Positions 11,444 through 20,571 of a DNA stretch of 64,000 nucleotides are shown here, piece after piece. Numbering within the stretch: position 1 is the stretch's first letter; every line of letters starts with the position of its first letter. The stretch comes from Henckelia pumila (Eukaryota; Streptophyta; Magnoliopsida; Lamiales; Gesneriaceae). The stretch is from positions 87,810,151 through 87,874,150 of the forward strand of contig NC_133120.1 of NCBI RefSeq assembly GCF_033568475.1, read 5' to 3'. The notes beneath the pieces were generated by a model that was not told where the DNA came from, did no database searches, and saw only the letters and a program-made list of their open reading frames with translations. A program made the position numbers and the translations under genes.

Positions 11444-12645
11444 AAGAAGCAGCCAGAACTATGATTGCTGATTCAAATGTTTCTCAAAGGCTTTGGGCAG
11501 AAGCAGTTAACACAGCTTGCTATACTCAAAACAGATCTATGATTAATAAACGATTTAACAAAACTCCATATGAGATCTGGAATGGCACAAAACCTGATAT
11601 TTCATACTTCAAAATTTTTGGGTGCAAATGCTTTATCCACAACAATGGCAAAAACCATTTGACAGCCTTCGATGCCAAAACAGACGAAGGAACTTTTATT
11701 GGTTACTCAGCCGTTAGCAGAGCTTATCGAGTGTTCAATCAAAGATCACTAACGGTCGAGGAAACCATTCATGTTGTTTTTGATGAATCTACTCTTTGTA
11801 CAGAACAAACTCAAGGGAGCATAAATGATCTGAGTCATAGACTGGAAAACACAAATCTACAGGAAGAGAGTGACAGTGATCTATATCCTCCAAAGAAGGA
11901 TGATCCAGTTCCCTCTACCGGGTGTGATCAAACAAGGCCAGAAGTGGATCCACCGGTTGATAACAATCCTCCAGCCAATGATGATCCAGTAAACGAGGAC
12001 GTTCATCAACCAATTGATGACAACCCTTTAGGGAATTATTTTAGGTGGAACAAAGATCATCCACCTGGGTTGGTCATAGGTGACCCTTCTGCTCCTCGAA
12101 AAACACGTGGTCAAATGATTAATGAATTCTTGCATGCAGCTTTCATATCTCAGGTAGAGCCCAAGAAAATAGATGAAGCTCTATCAGATGCCAGCTGGAT
12201 TGAAGCTATGCAAGAAGAGTTGAATCAATTCACCCGCAACAATGTTTGGCATCTAGTTCCTCGACCGAAAAATCAAAATGTGATTGGAACTAGATGGGTG
12301 TTTCGTAACAAGCTCGATGAACATGGCACTGTTGTGCGTAACAAAGCTCGACTTGTTGCTCAAGAATTCAGACAAGAAGAAGGCATAGACTTTGAGGAAT
12401 CCTTCGCGCCAGTTGCAAGACTAGAAGCAATCCGCATCTTTCTTGCTTATGCAGCCTTCAAGAATTTTAAAGTTTATCAAATGGATGTGAAGTCTGCATT
12501 CCTCAATGGTCTACTTCAAGAAGAGGTGTACGTTGAACAACCACCAGGTTTTGTCAATCCTACTCATCCTCAATATATCTATAAACTTGACAAAGCTCTC
12601 TATGGATTAAAACAAGCACCGCGTGCTTGTATGACACATTACTAA
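11416..12645 (+). pseudogene. Pol part 2: integrase C-terminus and reverse transcriptase (5' part)
   Basis: Continues pol in another frame with [16 protein letters not shown], the conserved integrase segment after the catalytic core. An acidic, Pro-rich linker follows (about 11880-12050). The copia RT then starts: [31 protein letters not shown], and the [10 protein letters not shown] block with the first catalytic Asp. The frame runs out at [11 protein letters not shown] (12645), again because one G is missing at about 12628-12630. The ATG at 11416 is not a biological start, only the point where the frame opens. Confidence 0.85.
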
Positions 12646-13682
12646 AATTTTTACTGGAACATGATTTCCAAATTGGAACGGTCGATAAGACCCTGTTTAA
12701 ATTTGTAAAAGGTGATCATGTGTTACTAGTACAAATTTATGTTGATGACATTATATTTGGGTCAACTAACCCCAAGTTGTGCTCAAAGTTCTCTAAACTG
12801 ATGAAGGAGAAGTTTGAAATGAGCATGATGGGCGAGCTAAACTTCTTTCTTGGACTTCAAGTGAAGCAACTTGAAACTGGAATATTCATCAATCAGTCCA
12901 AGTATGCCAAGGAATTGGTAAAGAAGTTTGGAATGGAACAATGCTCAACTGTATCTACCCCCATGAGTACATCAATTAAGCTTGATAAAGATGAAGGGGG
13001 AATTCCGGTCGAGGTAACCATGTATCAAGGCCTTATTGGTTCACTGCTCTATTTGACTGCCAGTCGACCGGATATCATGTATTCAGTTTGTTTATGTGCT
13101 AGATTTCAAGCTGCACCTAAGCAATCTCATTTCATTGCTACCAAACGAATACTTAAATATATTAAAGGAACTACTAATGTGGGTCTTTGGTATCCCAAAG
13201 ATTCAAATCTCAATCTTATTGGCTATTCAGATGCAGATTATGCAGGTTGTAGAATTGATCGCAAAAGTACAAGTGGCACATGTCAATTCCTTGGAAATAG
13301 ACTAATTTCGTGGTCAAGTAAGAAGTAGACATCAATTGCTACCTCGACCGCCGAAGCAGAATACCTTGCTGCTGGCAGCTGTTGTGCTCAAATACTCTGG
13401 ATTCAACAGCAGCTTAATGATTATGGGATTCGGTCGAGTGAAGCTCCAATCTACTGTGACAATACAAGTGCCATAGCCATCACTCACAATCCAGTGATGC
13501 ACTCTAGGACAAAGCACATTGATGTCAGGCATCACTTTATCCGAGATCATGTCTTAAAGAAGGAAATCAGGCTGGAATACATCTCTACCAATCAGCAAGC
13601 AGCAGACATATTCACCAAGCCTCTACCGGACGCTAAGTTTTCATATTTTCGAAATATTCTTGGCTTAGTAGATTTAAGTTAG
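12627..13682 (+). pseudogene. Pol part 3: reverse transcriptase end and RNase H, with in-frame stop
   Basis: A third frame carries the RT catalytic box IYVDDIIFGS, the thumb, and RNase H (GYSDADYAGCRIDRKSTSG). TAG at 13326-13328 interrupts RNase H after SWSSKK. The same frame then continues with STAEAEY, CDNTSAIAI, the HSRTKHIDVRHHF block and the usual copia end IFTKPLP, stopping at 13682. The fragment at 13494-13682 is the end of this same gene, not a separate one. With two frameshifts and this stop, the copy cannot make an intact Pol. Confidence 0.85.
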
Positions 13683-13692
13683 TATGCATGTG

Positions 13693-13705
13693 TTTAGGGG
13701 GAATG
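13693..13705 (+). other. Internal polypurine-tract-like sequence after pol
   Basis: Just after the pol stop the plus strand reads GTTTAGGGGGAATG, much like a copia 3' polypurine tract. A second one lies at the true 3' end (16968-16981). It may mark where the 3' end once was, before ORF3 was gained, or act as a second plus-strand primer. Confidence 0.4.
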
Positions 13706-13886
13706 ATTGTCAATATGACATTAATAGATTAGCTGTTACGTTGCCATAAATATTGGCATATCATCCGCCTTTAACTAGTCTCTGACAGGCTTCGTACTAG
13801 CAGCTTGGTGCTTTGAACCAAATGACATTAATTGGGCGCCGTGATTATGCTCTTCAAAACTTTTTGAATTTCAAAAATACTTTTCA

Positions 13887-13922
13887 TGACGTCACCCTAT
13901 GGCCCATAGGTTCCTATATATA
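13887..13922 (+). promoter_or_regulatory. Putative core promoter of ORF3
   Basis: In order: a perfect bZIP palindrome TGACGTCA (13887-13894); the inverted repeat CCTATGG-C-CCATAGG (13896-13910), which contains a plant GGCCCAT promoter motif; and a TATATATA box (13915-13922). A TC/CT-rich stretch follows, then an ATG at 14047, about 100 bases after the expected start. The arrangement is that of a plant polymerase II promoter. Activity is inferred. Confidence 0.5.
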
Positions 13923-14046
13923 CTTCTTTACACTCGTATATCAATCTTTCACCTTTGCTAAAAGCTTTCATATTGTATTAAACGCATCATCGAATTACTC
14001 TCTAGATTTTGCTTACTCTCTGCTCGAGTTCTTATCTACAGCTATC

Positions 14047-16812
14047 ATGTCGATCCAGAAGACTTGCCTCGCAATCAACTTTGATTCCGTTGTTAAGGCA
14101 AACAACGCAGGAATATCTGAGGTCTTCACCATGCTTGAAGCCTCTGGACTGAAGAAATTTCTGGAATGCAGCGCCATCTGCAATTTGCCTGTTTTGAAGG
14201 AGTTCTTCGCAACCGCTCAAATCGAGCATGGGACTATCAAATGCTTGATCAAGACAGAGGTCTACTCCTTCAATCAGAAGTTCTTCGCCAGCACATTTGA
14301 TCTGCCCTCCAGGGGTTTGACAAAATGCACGGATCTTCCAGATGGTAACTGCTCTTATTGGTTGAAGGAGTTCTCAACTACTGATGCTCCGATCAAACTG
14401 CCGGCCCAGAAGACATCTCTCAAAGCTCCATTCAGGCTACTGACTAATATCGTGGCCAAGAATCTTCTGGCCAAGGCTGGATCTTACGACAAGGTGACGC
14501 TGGAGAAATTTCAATACATGGCTTGTATTGCCTCCAAGATCAACATAAACTGGTCAGACATTCTGTTCAATATTCTATGTGAAATGATCAGGGGCAAAGG
14601 GCAATCCGAGGGATTTGCTTTGCAAATCTGCCACATCTTGGGCGTCCTTGGAGTGGACTTTTCCAAGACTGAGCCTCTGCATCCCACCAAATGGCTCAAC
14701 AAGTCTACGATTCTCAAATTCCTGAACAAGAAAGAGACTGCGGTCGACACCTTGCCCTCAACCGCAAAGGTTATTGCTATCCCTCAACCGCTTTCAACGG
14801 TTCCGGTCGTGGCCAAACCAGTCCATACCAAAAAGTCTGCCAAGCGTCAACTGATCATCGAATCTGACTCTGAAGATGAATCACGTGAGAATGTTCCACT
14901 GATTCAAGCTTTCAGCAAGTCATCCCCTTCGGTCTCCAAAGCAGCTGTGTCATCCACGCCTGCAGGCGAGAAGAAGAGGCAGCACAAGAAGCTAAAGTCT
15001 CTTTCTGGACTTGCTCTTACCCTGCCAACGGTCGAGACTACTACCGTTGTTGCTTCTACTGCTCCTCGTCCTACAAAGGGTGTGATAATCCGGGAAGGTG
15101 CCTCATCAGCTCCTGAGGTCACTCTAGCTGATCCCAAAGACAAAGAGAAAGGTGTGATGATCTACACACCCAAGGCTCAACCAGCAGCTACGATAGAACT
15201 CAATATGATCATCTCTCACGTGCTCCGTACTGTCAAGCGTCATCTACAACGTTTTGACAGATGGCATCACTCCCGCACTCACTTGACACTCGCTCAAATA
15301 TTTCCTAAATGGAAATCTCTAAACGTCATTGAGCAGAAGATGCTTCTATTTGCTGATACTGAAGACATCGTGGAGGCTCTGGGAAGAAGACATCTCATAG
15401 ACTTGAAGCTTCGAGGAAGCCTGCTATCTCTGCTAATTAATGAGCGTGTCAAGAATTTCAAATCCAAGAGTCCTACCGCTGCCGATGACTTTGTGATTTT
15501 GACTGGACTACAGGATAGTCTACGTCAAATCACTCAACTACTTCAGCACTTCCAAGCTCTCAACAATGTCAAAACACCAGCTTCAGCAGCCTGTTTACAA
15601 GCTTATGTGCTGGAAGCACAAGTGATGATGAAAACCTTTCTCACTCAAGATCAGGGTGAAGAAGACGTCTATGCTCTCCCTTCTTCAGATGGGATTCTGA
15701 CCGATCTCATCACTGCTGACCTCTTTCAATCATCTGCTCTAAGATCGAGTGTGGCAGCATCTTCATCGGTCGACCCCTCCTCAACCGCAGTCCAAGCAGT
15801 TACTCAACCGGAAGCAGTTGTGATTGCTCACTCCTCTCCAGTGACGACCGCTCACACTTCTCCAGGTCATTCACAAGATGTTTTAGAAGTGGTTGCACAA
15901 GAGATACCTGTCACCTCTGTGACAGAGGCTCCTTGCAGTAGTGAAGCAATAGTGCCCCCAACGGAGATATCAAGCACTATTGTATCACCTGCATCTCCAG
16001 AACAGCAAGTGACTGATGCTGATCCAGCACTTCAACCGTCTCCATCTACTGAAAAGTTTATGGAAGATCTCATTATGGATGAACCAAGTGCTGATCCTGG
16101 TACTCCACCAACCATATTGGCTGCAGTCGAAACTACTACATCTCCAACTGTACCATTATTGGAAGGTCCATCGGGTAGCTCTCCAGCCAGTTCACCCGCA
16201 CCACATCATCGTGAGTCTAGCCCGGTTTCACCAAGAAATGACCCAGAAGGGCAAATGCTTCAGACTGATGATTCTTTAATTGAAGCCATGGCCGCAGCTC
16301 TAGATCATACCTTGATAAATCGGCTTCATGAGCTCATGCAAACGGTTAGGTCCTTCTCTCAAGACATAACAAACTCATCCTTATCGGTCGATAATTCACG
16401 CCAGACGATGATTCGGCATTTCGAGACCGTGTCTCGAGACCTTGCTCGTCTGTCCACAGAGATCACTAATCATCATCGCACTCAAATCAACACGCTCTCT
16501 ACCGTCTCCGAACAAGTTATCCGATCCGAAAACCGCCTTCATAAGCAGTTGAATGATCGGATGGACACTATGCAAGCCACTCTACTTGCTCAAATCGATG
16601 CAAAAATAGACACTATGCAAGCCTGCCTTGGCACTCAACTCACTGAGGTCATCCTTCGACTCAACCAAGGTGATGCCAAAAAGGGGGAAGAAGAGCAACG
16701 TAGAGCAGCAGAGGCAAGAAGACGTGAAGAAGAGTCCAGAAGAAAAGAAGAAGCCGACAGAAGAAGAAGAGAAGGCGATAGGTCAGGAGGAGCCAGTTGG
16801 TTCAAAAGATGA
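14047..16812 (+). CDS. ORF3 of the Sirevirus-type element (envelope-like), intact
   Basis: A long uninterrupted frame lies between pol and the 3' LTR. It is open from 13813 (999 codons). The ATG at 14047 gives 921 residues and follows a promoter-like block, so it is preferred. The first 240 residues are globular and resemble the domain common in plant retrotransposon extra ORFs (KFQYMACIASKININWSDILFN; similarity from recall). A long Pro/Ser/Thr-rich middle follows, then a C-terminal coiled coil ending in an Arg/Glu/Lys-rich tract (EARRREEESRRKEEADRRR) and SWFKR. No convincing signal peptide or membrane helix is seen in the 921-residue form, so an envelope role is doubtful; a structural or RNA-binding role fits as well. 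It is free of stops while pol is broken. Confidence 0.75.
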   Translation: MSIQKTCLAINFDSVVKANNAGISEVFTMLEASGLKKFLECSAICNLPVLKEFFATAQIEHGTIKCLIKTEVYSFNQKFFASTFDLPSRGLTKCTDLPDGNCSYWLKEFSTTDAPIKLPAQKTSLKAPFRLLTNIVAKNLLAKAGSYDKVTLEKFQYMACIASKININWSDILFNILCEMIRGKGQSEGFALQICHILGVLGVDFSKTEPLHPTKWLNKSTILKFLNKKETAVDTLPSTAKVIAIPQPLSTVPVVAKPVHTKKSAKRQLIIESDSEDESRENVPLIQAFSKSSPSVSKAAVSSTPAGEKKRQHKKLKSLSGLALTLPTVETTTVVASTAPRPTKGVIIREGASSAPEVTLADPKDKEKGVMIYTPKAQPAATIELNMIISHVLRTVKRHLQRFDRWHHSRTHLTLAQIFPKWKSLNVIEQKMLLFADTEDIVEALGRRHLIDLKLRGSLLSLLINERVKNFKSKSPTAADDFVILTGLQDSLRQITQLLQHFQALNNVKTPASAACLQAYVLEAQVMMKTFLTQDQGEEDVYALPSSDGILTDLITADLFQSSALRSSVAASSSVDPSSTAVQAVTQPEAVVIAHSSPVTTAHTSPGHSQDVLEVVAQEIPVTSVTEAPCSSEAIVPPTEISSTIVSPASPEQQVTDADPALQPSPSTEKFMEDLIMDEPSADPGTPPTILAAVETTTSPTVPLLEGPSGSSPASSPAPHHRESSPVSPRNDPEGQMLQTDDSLIEAMAAALDHTLINRLHELMQTVRSFSQDITNSSLSVDNSRQTMIRHFETVSRDLARLSTEITNHHRTQINTLSTVSEQVIRSENRLHKQLNDRMDTMQATLLAQIDAKIDTMQACLGTQLTEVILRLNQGDAKKGEEEQRRAAEARRREEESRRKEEADRRRREGDRSGGASWFKR

Positions 16813-16967
16813 ACAACTTATCTCTTCTTTACTTATCGCAGCTGCATCTTATTTTTTCTGTAGGTGTAATAAAAATGCTTATTGTACTTAATGAAATTCA
16901 TTCTCTCAATGAAGTTCATTTTAATGCTTTCATATTGTTCTTGGAGCACTTAAGTTTTGTCATCACC

Positions 16968-16981
16968 AAAAAGGGGGAAAT
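16968..16981 (+). other. 3' polypurine tract of the Sirevirus-type element
   Basis: CAAAAAGGGGGAAAT-like run directly before the 3' LTR start (TGTTGAATCC at 16982). It is the expected primer for plus-strand DNA synthesis. Confidence 0.85.
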
Positions 16982-17705
16982 TGTTGAATCCGATATTTTG
17001 GTGATAACAAACAACAACTCATTGTATAGGAATGTGCTGCCAACCATTGTATTTCAGGAATCTACTACAACTTCTACCGGAAGCTTGTCAACCGCCTTTG
17101 CTCTCGACCGGCTGAAGTCACAAGCCTATCGACTGGCTATCAAAACCAGCAGAGGATAAATATATCTACCGGAAGCTTGTCAACCGCCTTTGCTCTCGAC
17201 CGGCTGAAGTCACAAGCCTATCGACTGACTATCAAAACCAGCAGAGGATAAATCTATCTACCAAAAGCTTGTCAACCGCCTTTGTCTCTCGACCGGTTGA
17301 AGTCACAAGCTTATCGACTGGTTATTCAAACCAGCAGAGGACAAATATCTCTACAGGTAGAATGCCAACTGCCTATCAAGATATCTCAAGACAAGTACCT
17401 GTGACAAGATGTTCTTTGCAAGATCTTTTATTAAAAGCAGAACCGGCGTGTCAGAAGATATGTTGACTCCTGCAATCGAGACAACAGGTTGCACCAAAAT
17501 GGCAAAAACACAGAATGACTACAGATAAAGCATTCGACCGTTTATTCCAGTTTTGGACCCTGGAAGTTGTCTGCAGTGTACGATCTTCATGCAGAATCAT
17601 CAATGCATTTATGAGCATTAAATGTGCATTCAATGCAGCATCAGAACGTTCAAAATAAAGACGTTGATGATTGACCTATATAAAGGGAAGATTGCTCAAG
17701 AAGTG

Positions 17706-17738
<33 letters not shown>

Positions 17739-18435
17739 AGAAAAGGGTAGACAACAAAGAGAGACAAGCAATTCAGAAAAATCTCAATCAACTCAATCAC
17801 TTGAATAATATCAAAAGTCCTCATCTGATATACTTGAGCACACTTACAAGATCATTCATTTGCTGCTCAAATAAACCCTCGCCTACAGTTCACATATCTG
17901 ATCGTCAAGGATCATCCTAGGGTTTTCAAGCCTCTCGACCGCTCTGCAGTTTGAGAAGCTCAACTCAACTATACTCATTGTTGAAGAGAATTGAAGCTAC
18001 TCTGAAAGCTTCCACCAGTCTGATAAGAACTGAGAATCTTATCTGTGTAAATCTAGGAGTTTCGGATTAGGCATTGGATAAGTCCTAAGTCTGAAGTGGG
18101 TGTATTACAAGACGTTGTAATAACCAAAGTCTTCTAGTGAATTCCTTCCTAAGTGGAAGAAGGGGAGACGTAGAAGGATTAAGCCTTCGAACTTCCATAA
18201 ATCGTGCCTTAGTCTTTACTGCTATTTATCTTACATTCTGCTCATACATTGCATTATAAACTTTGCATCACTAAAACCTCTGAACTATTTCCGCACTATT
18301 TAAGTTGTTCAAACCGTTTTAGAAGTTGAGAAAACAGATTAAGTGAACTAAACCTCACTTGATCATTTTGAAGAAGAAGAAGAAAAGTTTCAGAGTGTAT
18401 TCACCCCCCCTCTACCCTCTGAACCGATCCCAACA
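16982..18435 (+). repeat. 3' LTR of the Sirevirus-type element
   Basis: Same 1454-bp length as the 5' LTR, with about 8 single-base differences by eye and no length change. It ends GATCCCAACA, followed by the target duplication CCCCA. Confidence 0.92.
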
Positions 18436-18661
18436 CCCCAGCAACCTCATTTGCAATTAACCAAATCTCTTAAGTCAAGCGTCGTACCAATCACCTTGGC
18501 GGAACCCAAAAAAGAGTCTCAATTACAAAATATTAAGCCAAATTTACGATTAAGATTGAGATCAACTTTGAGTATTTCCAACATTCAAAATCCCCACAGA
18601 GCTCACGTAGTCGTCGCTCCTTGAACAATAGGATGCCTTCACTGTCATGTTCACTGCATAG
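18436..18661. other. TAT-element internal segment between copia and hAT insertions
   Basis: About 220 bp of the outer element. Read across the copia site, the plus strand stays open from about 6851 to a TGA near 18624, a frame of about 85 codons that began close to the primer site. Read across the hAT site, the minus strand is also open for about 60 codons. Neither resembles a known protein. Confidence 0.35.
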
Positions 18662-18691
18662 CATGGTTTGCAGAAACGGTATCGGAACAGC

Positions 18692-18707
18692 CGGAACGGC
18701 CGTTCCG
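18692..18707. promoter_or_regulatory. 16-bp perfect palindrome in the hAT subterminal region
   Basis: CGGAACGGCCGTTCCG, 30 bases inside the left end. More GGAACG/CGTTCC words follow to about 18850, and CCGTTCC and GGAACGG recur near the right end (24342-24385). It is a likely transposase binding site, as hAT ends need subterminal repeats. Confidence 0.6.
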
Positions 18708-20053
18708 TAACCGGAACGTAAGGAACCTTGACGAAGTTCCAATGCTTGAAGGTAGATGCTTTGGTTCGGCGTTTTCCGTGATGAGAACGGCGATTTAACG
18801 GCGAAACGGGTGATAGAACGGTGGAACGGATCGGGATCGGAACAAGGGAAACTTTGAAGATAAATTTCTTCCCATTTCCATGTATTAATATTTGGAAAAT
18901 GGAAATCCAGCCTTTTCTGCGAGGCCCAGAAGGCAGAAGAAGATAGACATTTAGTAGAGGGAAATTATTGAGACATGACTATTAACTAGTGAAAATAAAA
19001 AAATTAAAACTAAGAAGAAAAAGAGACATTAGCATGTTGTGACTTGTGAGTCTTGTGACTCACTGACTATGCCCTATCTTATTGTTTTTAAATGATGAAA
19101 ACTTTTTTTTTTGTTTTGTTTCGTAAAAAGTCGGATGTTTTTATTCAATAAACAGTTCGCCCGTGAATTATCCTTCCTCATCTTTTTATTTCGCTCTATA
19201 TATCGGATCGATTTCTTCTCTCATTCTCATCATAATTCACGGCAAAACCAACCTCTTCCTATGCATTCTATTTCTCTCTATATATATTCGATCTATTTCT
19301 GCTCTTATTCTCAGTGTTATTCTTGTCTTCATTATTTCCTAAGAGATAAGTAATGTTTAAATTTTGATTATTATAATAATAATTTTTTGTTATAATGATA
19401 TTTTTGTTTAGTTAGATTTTAATCTAATATTTTTTTTATTACTCATCACAGTGTAATTTAATTAGTTCGTTGAACTCTGCTACGCATCTCTTGATCTTCT
19501 CGTGTTTTCTTCGTACATGTTAAAGGTAAGTATCATCTATGTTTAATTTTACTTTCCTGTAAATTATATTTTTGGTTAATTTTATTGAGATATAATATTG
19601 AAAATGAATTTAATTTAATTAAAAATTTTCCTTACGAATTTTGTGCTTAGATTAAAGATAATTATTGAATCTTAGATTATGTATTTTCGTACACCATTAA
19701 CTTTACGTGCTAAAATAGTGTAGGAAAATCATACATATTTGCATACGTAAGGTTAATAGAAATTTTGTAAGATCACGTAAAGTTAATTTTTTTTTTTGAC
19801 TTAATATAACTTTTAATTAAAGGCCACGGTTGTGAATTTATGGCAACAAAATTAAATATGGTGTCTATTTAATAGAAATTATATTTAATTTAAATTTGTA
19901 AACGTTAAAATTATAATTCTAAGATTAGATATGATTAATAAATTACTATTGAAAGAATTCAACGAAATTATAATATCATCATTTGATTTCTCTATCTTTT
20001 GTATTTACATTTCAAACCAGAATATAGTGTGAATCAGTAAACCTTTTTGAACA

Positions 20054-20518
20054 ATGGCTCCAAAACTCGATATTGGTTGGGAGTTTGGTAAACCCATCGG
20101 AGATAATCGAAAAACAATACAATGCAAATTTTGTGGAAAAGTTGTAACGGGTGGAATCACAAGATTAAAACAACATATTGCACATATTGCTGGAAATGTT
20201 GAGTCATGCACTAAAGCTCCGAAGGAGATATTATTGATGTTACGAAAACATCTTCAAGATTCTAAGACCCAAAGAAATATAATCCAAAAAAAGAGAGAGA
20301 TTGCAATCAATGCAATTCAACAGAGCATACATGGACTCGATAGTGGTAGTGACAGTGAAGATAATGATACGTTTGATGATACCAATGAAGATGCTTTAGA
20401 AGATATGGAAAATAGGGCATTGCGAAAAGCGATGAAAGAAAGTCGTAAAACAAGAGCATTTGAAGAAGATATGCATAAACGATATGGTCCAGGTAAATAA
20501 AGGCTAAGACAATGCTCG

Positions 20519-20571
<53 letters not shown>

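Larger units (their letters stand above)
6937..18435 (+). mobile_element. Sirevirus-type Ty1/copia retrotransposon with ORF3
   Basis: Complete 11.5 kb element with two 1454-bp LTRs (6937-8390 and 16982-18435) and a perfect 5-bp target duplication CCCCA (6932-6936 and 18436-18440). Order is LTR, tRNA-Met primer site, gag, protease-integrase-RT-RNase H, a long third ORF, polypurine tract, LTR. Large size, a long Gag and an ORF after pol are traits of the Sirevirus (SIRE/Maximus) lineage. By eye the LTRs differ at about 8 positions (about 0.5 percent), so the insertion is recent. Pol nevertheless carries two frameshifts and an in-frame stop, and another stop separates gag from pol. Confidence 0.93.

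Noticed and set aside
13822..14046. ATG at 13822 as the ORF3 start
   Set aside because: The frame is open, but it would run through the TATA box and the promoter-like block. The ATG at 14047 fits the layout better; not fully excluded.
14047..16812. True retroviral-type envelope in ORF3
   Set aside because: No signal peptide, fusion peptide or membrane anchor is visible. The C-terminus is a charged coiled coil. It is called envelope-like only by position.
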